A stretch of DNA of 64,000 nucleotides, taken from contig NZ_CP047210.1 in the NCBI RefSeq assembly GCF_030408775.1, positions 1,364,001 to 1,428,000 on the forward strand, written 5' to 3'. Shown piece after piece: positions 58,409 to 64,000 of the stretch; the stretch's first letter is position 1; each line of letters begins with the position of its first letter. The translations under genes were made by a program, and so were the position numbers. The DNA comes from Corynebacterium fournieri (GTDB lineage: Bacteria > Actinomycetota > Actinomycetes > Mycobacteriales > Mycobacteriaceae). A model generated the notes under the pieces. The model was not told where the DNA came from, ran no database searches, and saw nothing but the letters and a program-made list of their open reading frames with translations.

Positions 58409-60697
58409 TTACTCGCCGTCCTCCACAGGCACGAGCGAGATCTTGCCGCGGTTGTCGATGTCGCGGATTTCCACCTCGACCTTGTCGCCGACGTTGATGA
58501 CGTCCTCGACGTTTTCCACGCGGGTGTTGCCGCCCAGGTTGGAGATGTGGATCAGGCCGTCGGTGCCAGGCAGGATAGACACGAACGCGCCGAACGCCAC
58601 GGTCTTGACCACGGTGCCGAGGTAGCGCTCGCCCACCTTCGGCATCTGCGGGTTGGCGATGGCGTTGATCTTCTCAATCGCCGCGTCCGCTGCCTCGCCG
58701 GAGGCCGCGGAGACGAACACGGTGCCGTCGTCTTCGATGGAGACCTCAGCGCCGGTGTCCTCGGTGATCTGGTTGATGGTTTTGCCCTTCGGGCCGATGA
58801 CCTCGCCGATCTTGCCCACGGGAACCTTCACGGTGGTGATCTTCGGCGCCAGGGAGCTCATCTCATCCGGGCCCTCGATGACCTCAGCCATGGTGTCCAG
58901 GATCGCCTCGCGGGCGTCGCGCGCCTGGTTCAGCGCGCCTGCCAGCACAGACGACGGGATGCCGTCGAGCTTGGTGTCCAGCTGCAGCGCGGTGATGAAC
59001 TCGCGGGTGCCGGCAACCTTGAAGTCCATGTCGCCGAACGCGTCCTCGGCGCCAAGGATGTCGGTCAGGGTCACGTACTCGGTTTCGCCGTTGACCTCGC
59101 CGGACACCAGGCCCATCGCGATGCCGGCGACAGGAGCTGCCAGCGGCACGCCCGCGTTGTACAGCGACAGCGTGGACGCGCACACAGACCCCATGGAGGT
59201 GGATCCGTTGGAGCCGAGGGCCTCGGAGACCTGGCGGATGGTGTACGGGAACTCCTCGCGCGACGGGATGACCGGCACCAGCGCGCGCTCCGCGAGTGCG
59301 CCGTGGCCGATCTCGCGGCGCTTCGGGGAGCCGACGCGGCCGGTCTCACCGGTGGAGTACGGCGGGAAGTTGTAGTGGTGGATGTAGCGCTTGGACACCT
59401 CCGGGTGAAGTGAATCCAGGTGCTGCTCCATCTTCAGCATGTCCAGCGTGGTCACGCCGAGGATCTGGGTCTCGCCACGCTCGAACAGCGCCGAGCCGTG
59501 CGCGCGCGGGACGAGCTGCACCTCGACCTCAAGGTCGCGGATGTCGGTCACGCCGCGGCCGTCGATGCGGAAGCCCTCGGTGAGGATCTTCTCGCGCACG
59601 ATCTGCTTCATTACCGCGTTGTAAGCGGCGCGGATCTCCTTGGAAGCTGCAGCGAGCTCCTCGCGCTCGTCGTCGTCGATGTCGAAGTCGTCGATGAGCG
59701 CCTCCTCGATCTCTTCCATGTAGGCGTTCGTCGCCTCGTCGCGCTCCGCCTTGCCCTTGATGGTGAGCAGCTTGGACAGCTTCTTCGACGCCTTTTTCTC
59801 CACGGCGTTGAAGACCTTGTCGGAGTAGGCCGGGAAGAGCTGGAACTCTTTGGTGTCCTTGGCCATCTCCTCCGCCAGGCTGCGCTGGGCGCGGCACAGG
59901 GTTTCAATGAACGGCTTGGCGGCCTCGATGCCTTCGGCGACCGTCGACTCGGTCGGTGCTGGGTAGCCGGCCTCGACCTGCTTGACCACGTTCACGCCGG
60001 CGCCAGCCTCGACCATCATGATGGCGACGTCTTCTTCAGTCTTGCGGCCGCGCTTGCGCTCGACCATGCGACCGGCGACAACCATCTCGAACAGGCAACG
60101 CTCGTGCTGCTCGTGGTTTGGGAAGGCCACCCACTGGCCCTCCGGGTGCTTGTCGTCCGCCAACAGGGCCATGCGCACGCCGCCGACCGGGCCGGACACC
60201 GGCAGGCCGGACAGCTGAGTGGCGGCGGAGGCGCCGTTGATGGCAACGACGTCGTAGTACTCCTCCGGGTGCTGCGACATTACGGTGATGACAACCTGGA
60301 CCTCGTTGCGCAGCCCTTTGACAAAGGTCGGGCGCAGCGGGCGGTCGATCAGGCGGCAGGCCAGGATTGCCTGCGTGGACGGGCGGCCCTCGCGACGGAA
60401 GAAGGAGCCCGGGATCTTGCCGGCGGCATACATGCGCTCTTCCACATCCACGGTCAACGGGAAGAAGTCGAAGTCCTCGCGCGGCTGGTTGGATGCGGTG
60501 GTGGTGGCCAGCAGCATCGTCTCTTCGTCGAGGTAGGTGGTCACAGAGCCGTCCGCCTGGCGGGCCAGCTGGCCGGTTTCAAAACGGATGATGCGGGAGC
60601 CGAAGTCGCCGTTATCCAGGGTGGCTACTGCCTCGGTGATGCCGAATTCCTCGTCCACCTGGACGTCGAAAGTATTCTTGGGCTTGAAGTTGCTCAA
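58409..60697 (-). CDS. pnp: Polyribonucleotide nucleotidyltransferase (PNPase)
   Basis: PNPase degrades RNA from the 3' end by phosphorolysis. The 762-residue protein has two RNase PH domains joined by a helical domain, then a KH domain ([22 protein letters not shown], about residues 620-650) and an S1 domain. I chose the TTG at 60697 ([12 protein letters not shown]) because AGGAGAGGG lies upstream and the homology starts there; the frame extends upstream through the rpsO terminator, which is not coding. Confidence 0.95.
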   Translation of the reverse strand: MSNFKPKNTFDVQVDEEFGITEAVATLDNGDFGSRIIRFETGQLARQADGSVTTYLDEETMLLATTTASNQPREDFDFFPLTVDVEERMYAAGKIPGSFFRREGRPSTQAILACRLIDRPLRPTFVKGLRNEVQVVITVMSQHPEEYYDVVAINGASAATQLSGLPVSGPVGGVRMALLADDKHPEGQWVAFPNHEQHERCLFEMVVAGRMVERKRGRKTEEDVAIMMVEAGAGVNVVKQVEAGYPAPTESTVAEGIEAAKPFIETLCRAQRSLAEEMAKDTKEFQLFPAYSDKVFNAVEKKASKKLSKLLTIKGKAERDEATNAYMEEIEEALIDDFDIDDDEREELAAASKEIRAAYNAVMKQIVREKILTEGFRIDGRGVTDIRDLEVEVQLVPRAHGSALFERGETQILGVTTLDMLKMEQHLDSLHPEVSKRYIHHYNFPPYSTGETGRVGSPKRREIGHGALAERALVPVIPSREEFPYTIRQVSEALGSNGSTSMGSVCASTLSLYNAGVPLAAPVAGIAMGLVSGEVNGETEYVTLTDILGAEDAFGDMDFKVAGTREFITALQLDTKLDGIPSSVLAGALNQARDAREAILDTMAEVIEGPDEMSSLAPKITTVKVPVGKIGEVIGPKGKTINQITEDTGAEVSIEDDGTVFVSAASGEAADAAIEKINAIANPQMPKVGERYLGTVVKTVAFGAFVSILPGTDGLIHISNLGGNTRVENVEDVINVGDKVEVEIRDIDNRGKISLVPVEDGE

Positions 60698-60778
60698 AAG
60701 GATCCCTCTCCTTGAAGGTTTCTGGCGATCATCGGTGCCGCCTGTGTCGTGTACTCGTGCAACGGCCAATGATGATAA

Positions 60779-60809
60779 CAAAAAACGCCCCACCACGCAG
60801 GTGAGGCGT
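60779..60809 (-). terminator. Terminator after rpsO
   Basis: On the minus strand ACGCCTCACC pairs with GGTGGGGCGT (one U-G pair), followed by TTTTTTG. It lies in the 128-base gap before pnp; pnp may have its own promoter or depend on readthrough. Confidence 0.75.
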
Positions 60810-60825
60810 CTTTTCGGGCGCTAGC

Positions 60826-61095
60826 TTAGCGGCGCAGGCCCAGGCGACCGATCAGGTCACGGTAGCGCTCGACGTTGTTCTCTCGCAGGTACTTCAGCAG
60901 ACCGCGACGGCGGCCGACCAGCAGCAGCAGGCCACGACGGGAGTGGTGGTCGTGCTGGTGATCCTTCAGGTGCTCGGTCAGGTTGTTGATGCGCTCGGTA
61001 AGCAGCGCAACCTGTGCCTCCGGAGAGCCGGTGTCGGTCTCGTGCAGGCCGTACGTCTTGAGGATCTCTGCCTTCTTCTCAGTGGACAGTGCCAT
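60826..61095 (-). CDS. rpsO: 30S ribosomal protein S15
   Basis: S15 binds 16S rRNA in the central domain. The 89-residue length and the sequence ([32 protein letters not shown]) are standard. The ATG at 61095 ([11 protein letters not shown]) has AAGGAGCA upstream. It is the usual partner of pnp. Confidence 0.98.
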   Translation of the reverse strand: MALSTEKKAEILKTYGLHETDTGSPEAQVALLTERINNLTEHLKDHQHDHHSRRGLLLLVGRRRGLLKYLRENNVERYRDLIGRLGLRR

Positions 61096-61200
61096 GAGTG
61101 TGCTCCTTGGGTATTTCAGTTCGCGCTCTACGGAAAGTCTTTGCAGCTGCACCGTGACTGCCGCGAACCACAGTCGGATGGTGCAAGACCTCGCAAGAGG

Positions 61201-62151
61201 TTACACGACCTCCGTCTGGCGGGCCAAACCGGTCAAACGGCGCATGAACTCCTCCAAGAACCGCTCGACGTCCACTCCCACCGCGACGCGGGCGGACTTC
61301 ACCGGATCATTCAGGCACGTCTCGTCGGCGATGGTGCGGCCTCTCGACGGCCCTTCGGTATCCACCTTCAGGTTAATTGCCAGCGTCTCCACCAGGCTCG
61401 GGTCTGCCGCCACGGCTACTGCCAGCGGGTCGTGCAGGCCGCAGCCTCCCAGGTGCGGCGACGTGGTCTCGTACGCCTTGATGTAGTAGTTGGTCGCCTC
61501 GGCCAAAAAGTCCCCGCCGGCGGTTTCGAGGTCTTTCCAGCGCTTCGTTTCAACGGTGGTCAGAAGCGTTTGCAAGGTGACGTCCAAGCCGACCATGGTG
61601 ACGTCCTCGCACTGGCGGAACACCAAGTCTGCCGCCTCCGGGTCCTGGTTGATGTTCGCCTCGGCGCACGCCGTGACGTTGCCGGGGACGGTCAACGCGC
61701 CGCCCATGCACACGATGTGGGCACGGGATGCGAAGTTCTCGTCGGCCTGAACAGCCGCAGCAACCGTGGTCAGCGGCCCGACAGGCACGATGACCAGGTC
61801 TTGCCCGTACCGGTGGACCGACTGCACCAGAAAACCTACGGCGGAGCCGGGCTCGACGGCACGTGCGGCGTCGTAAAGCTCAGCCTCGCCGATGCCGTTG
61901 ACGCCGTGGATGAACTGCGAGATCTCCATGACCTCGAAGCCGTCGCGCTGCGGGCCGGCGTACACGGGCACGTCGGTGCGGCCGAAAAGCTCGAGGATGG
62001 CCAGGGTGTTACGCACCGCCTGCGGCACCTCCACGTTGCCGTAGGTGCAGGTGACACCGATGAGATCGAGCTCCGGCGAAGCGAGTGCGTACGCGATCGC
62101 GAGCGCGTCGTCGATACCGGTGTCCACGTCCAGAATGAGTTTGCGGGCCAT
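61201..62151 (-). CDS. Inosine-uridine preferring nucleoside hydrolase
   Basis: The enzyme splits the N-glycosidic bond of nucleosides to ribose and base. The 316-residue protein has the calcium-binding DVDTGIDDA motif (residues 8-16), typical of IunH/Rih. PVGPLTTVAAAV and the C-terminal GGCGLHDPLAVAVA, with the catalytic His-Asp pair, are present. Whether it prefers purine or pyrimidine nucleosides is not clear. The ATG is 1 base from the ribF stop, so ribF-nucleoside hydrolase are coupled. Confidence 0.93.
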   Translation of the reverse strand: MARKLILDVDTGIDDALAIAYALASPELDLIGVTCTYGNVEVPQAVRNTLAILELFGRTDVPVYAGPQRDGFEVMEISQFIHGVNGIGEAELYDAARAVEPGSAVGFLVQSVHRYGQDLVIVPVGPLTTVAAAVQADENFASRAHIVCMGGALTVPGNVTACAEANINQDPEAADLVFRQCEDVTMVGLDVTLQTLLTTVETKRWKDLETAGGDFLAEATNYYIKAYETTSPHLGGCGLHDPLAVAVAADPSLVETLAINLKVDTEGPSRGRTIADETCLNDPVKSARVAVGVDVERFLEEFMRRLTGLARQTEVV

Positions 62152-63123
62152 TTACGCCACTCCTAAAATCTCACGGGTTTTTTCCACGTCACGGGCCATG
62201 TTATCCAGCAGCTCGTCCACCGAGTTGAACTTGAGCATGTCGCGGACTTTCTCCACGAACTCCACGCGCGCCATGCGCCCGTACAGATCTGCGTCGCGGT
62301 CCAGCACGAATGACTCCACGCTGCGCCGCGCGTCCCCGAACGTCGGGTTCGTACCGACGGAGATCGCCGCCGGGTAGCGCACGCCCGGTTCCATGTCGCC
62401 GTCGATCGCGCCGTCGTCGATGATGGTCAGCCACCCGGCGTAGACACCGTCCGCCGGCACGGCGGCGGTCTCGGACGCGTACTGGTTCGCCGTCGGGTAG
62501 CCCAGCTCCCTGCCGCCGCGGCCAGCCCCACGCTCAACCGGAGCAACCACGGAAAACGGCCGACCCATGTAATCCGTGGCCAGGGCGACATCGCCGCCTG
62601 AGAGGTGATCCCGAATCGCGGTGGAGCAGATGCGCACGTCGCCGTCGCCGAGCAGCTGCACGATGGTCACGTCCACGCCCGCCTGCTCCCCCAGCTGGGC
62701 CATCGTCGTCGCGGTGCCGGCGGCGTCGCGGCCGAAGGTGAAGTTCTCCCCCACCAGGACGTGCTGTGCGCCCAGGGTGCCCACAAGCACGTCGTCCATG
62801 TAGGCCTTCGGGCTCAGTCCGGCGAGTTCCTCGCGGAAGTCGATGACGAGAAGCGCGTCCACCCCCAGCTCGGCGATGTGGCGGGCGCGCTCCTCGAGCG
62901 GCAGCAGCTCCTGCGGTGCGTGCTCGGGCGCGAAAATCGTCACCGGGTGCGGGTCAAAAGTCATCACCACGCACGGCGTGCCAAGCTCGCGGGCAGCGTC
63001 CACCGCCTGGGAAATGAGCAACTGGTGTCCGCGGTGCACTCCGTCGAACACACCGATAGTGACTACCGTTCCGGTCTCCGCAAAGGAAGCCGGCACACTC
63101 GCAAGCCCGCGCAGAATATCCAC
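62152..63123 (-). CDS. ribF: Bifunctional riboflavin kinase / FAD synthetase
   Basis: RibF makes FMN and FAD. The 323-residue protein has an N-terminal nucleotidyltransferase domain (GVFDGVHRGH, residues 23-32; ICSTAIRDHLSGGD) and a C-terminal riboflavin kinase domain (GYPTAN, EFVEKVRDM). I chose the GTG at 63123 (VDILRGLASV), which matches the start of C. glutamicum RibF; the much longer frame upstream is antisense to truB. A TACTGT box ends 8 bases before the GTG, so the mRNA may be leaderless. Confidence 0.94.
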   Translation of the reverse strand: MDILRGLASVPASFAETGTVVTIGVFDGVHRGHQLLISQAVDAARELGTPCVVMTFDPHPVTIFAPEHAPQELLPLEERARHIAELGVDALLVIDFREELAGLSPKAYMDDVLVGTLGAQHVLVGENFTFGRDAAGTATTMAQLGEQAGVDVTIVQLLGDGDVRICSTAIRDHLSGGDVALATDYMGRPFSVVAPVERGAGRGGRELGYPTANQYASETAAVPADGVYAGWLTIIDDGAIDGDMEPGVRYPAAISVGTNPTFGDARRSVESFVLDRDADLYGRMARVEFVEKVRDMLKFNSVDELLDNMARDVEKTREILGVA

Positions 63124-63154
63124 GGGGCAATACAGTACGGCATACTCGGCAAGC
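63124..63154. promoter_or_regulatory. Compact divergent promoter region between ribF and truB
   Basis: Only 31 bases separate the two start codons. A TACTGT box for ribF (63132-63137 on the minus strand) and a CATACT box for truB (63141-63146 on the plus strand) lie 8 bases before each start. No ribosome sites are visible. Confidence 0.5.
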
Positions 63155-64000
63155 ATGAACGATGCCCTCGCAACCTCTGGAATCGTCGTCGTGGACAAGC
63201 CCGCTGGGATGACCAGCCACGACGTTGTCGCACGCCTGCGCCGCATCTTCGGCACCCGCAAGGTCGGCCACGCCGGCACGCTGGACCCGATGGCCACCGG
63301 GGTGTTGGTGGCGGGCATCGAGCGCGGCACGAAGCTTTTGGCCCACCTCGTGGCCGAGGACAAGGTGTACGAAACCACGATCCGCCTCGGGGCTTCAACG
63401 ACGACGGACGACGCCGAAGGTGAACTCGTCGACAAGCACGATGCGTCCGAGGTGCGCGAGGAGGAGATCCGCGCGGAGGTGGAGAAGCTGACCGGCACGA
63501 TCATGCAGGTGCCGTCGAAGGTCTCCGCCATCAAGATCGGCGGACGCCGCGCGCACGAGCTGGTGCGCGCCGGAGAGGAGGTGGACATCCCCGCGCGCGA
63601 AGTCACCATCCATTCCTTCGAGCTCGGCGAAATTCGCCGCAACGCCGAATACGTGGACGTGGACGCGCGTGTGCACTGCTCTTCCGGCACCTACATTCGC
63701 TCGCTGGGGCGCGACCTCGGCGCAGCGCTCGGTGTGGGCGGGCATTTGATTGCTTTACGACGCTGCCGCGTCGGATCCTTCGCCCTCGCCGATGCCCGCA
63801 CGCTCGACCAACTCGAAAACGCGGCTGAACTCTCCCTCAGCTTGGACGAGGCGCTCACCCGCGCATGGCCGGTGCTCGAGGTCACGGCCAAGGAGTACGA
63901 CGCGTTGGCGATGGGCAAATGGCTCGAGCCGAGAGGGCTGCACGGCGTGCACGCCGCTGTCGGACCGGACGGGCGCGCGGTGGCGCTGGTGAAAGAAAAG
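63155..64000 (+). CDS. truB: tRNA pseudouridine-55 synthase TruB (partial, C-terminus beyond window)
   Basis: TruB makes pseudouridine 55 in the tRNA T-loop. The frame is open to the last base, giving 282 residues; only about 15-20 are expected to be missing. The catalytic Asp44 is in GHAGTLDPMATG, with VVDKPAGMTSHDVV before it and SSGTYIRSLGRDLG later. The start ATG at 63155 has no ribosome site; a CATACT box ends 8 bases before it, suggesting a leaderless transcript. It is divergent from ribF. Confidence 0.95.
   Translation, partial: MNDALATSGIVVVDKPAGMTSHDVVARLRRIFGTRKVGHAGTLDPMATGVLVAGIERGTKLLAHLVAEDKVYETTIRLGASTTTDDAEGELVDKHDASEVREEEIRAEVEKLTGTIMQVPSKVSAIKIGGRRAHELVRAGEEVDIPAREVTIHSFELGEIRRNAEYVDVDARVHCSSGTYIRSLGRDLGAALGVGGHLIALRRCRVGSFALADARTLDQLENAAELSLSLDEALTRAWPVLEVTAKEYDALAMGKWLEPRGLHGVHAAVGPDGRAVALVKEK

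Overview
The window is a high-GC actinobacterial chromosome segment, and gene content and order place it in the genus Corynebacterium. The diagnostic blocks are hrpA-nrdR-divS-lexA-sugR-ptsH, hflX-dapF-miaA with a DUF349 gene and miaB nearby, recX-recA, pspA-clgR-cinA-pgsA, dapB-thyX-dapA-rnj, and pnp-rpsO-ribF/truB. I cannot name the species. No tRNA, rRNA, CRISPR array, prophage or insertion sequence was recognised, and no gene-free stretch exceeds 300 bases.

Layout. 0-10.4 kb: end of a DadA-like oxidoreductase, bifunctional PutA, the ahpC-ahpD peroxidase pair divergent from oxyR, and hrpA. 10.4-17.2 kb: nrdR, divS and lexA with SOS boxes, sugR next to ptsH, a uracil permease, nagB and hflX. 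17.2-25.6 kb: two unrecognised proteins, dapF-miaA-Rv2728c-like gene, DUF349 protein, GNAT protein, a membrane protein and miaB. 25.6-31.6 kb: a biotin and recombination block with bioW-bioF, recA-recX, a DUF3046 gene and the bioYMN uptake system; a perfect BioQ-type palindrome lies upstream of bioW. 31.6-36.3 kb: a 1530-residue surface protein with lamin-tail domains and fourteen 96-bp repeats. 36.4-41.1 kb: pspA, clgR, cinA, pgsA, a YciI protein, terC under a yybP-ykoY-type riboswitch, and a low-GC DJ-1/PfpI gene behind ftsK. 41.1-50.5 kb: ftsK, a TIGR03085-type protein, two paralogous secreted proteins, RNase J, dapA, a degenerate thyX and dapB. 50.5-58.4 kb: a lipoprotein, a small membrane protein, then an accessory-looking cluster of a short FAD protein, two MpaB/DUF2236 haem oxygenase-like proteins, a DUF6114/DUF6230 pair and an aldehyde dehydrogenase. 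58.4-64 kb: pnp, rpsO, a nucleoside hydrolase, ribF and truB (cut by the window end).

Most genes are housekeeping. The most unusual items are the ThyX homologue that has lost its signature and active-site residues, the MpaB/DUF6114/DUF6230/aldehyde dehydrogenase cluster (possibly oxidative cleavage of a prenyl or other unsaturated lipid chain), the BioW route to pimeloyl-CoA under a BioQ-type operator, and the repeat-rich surface protein. Several genes have a -10-like hexamer 6-8 bases before the start codon, which suggests leaderless transcripts.
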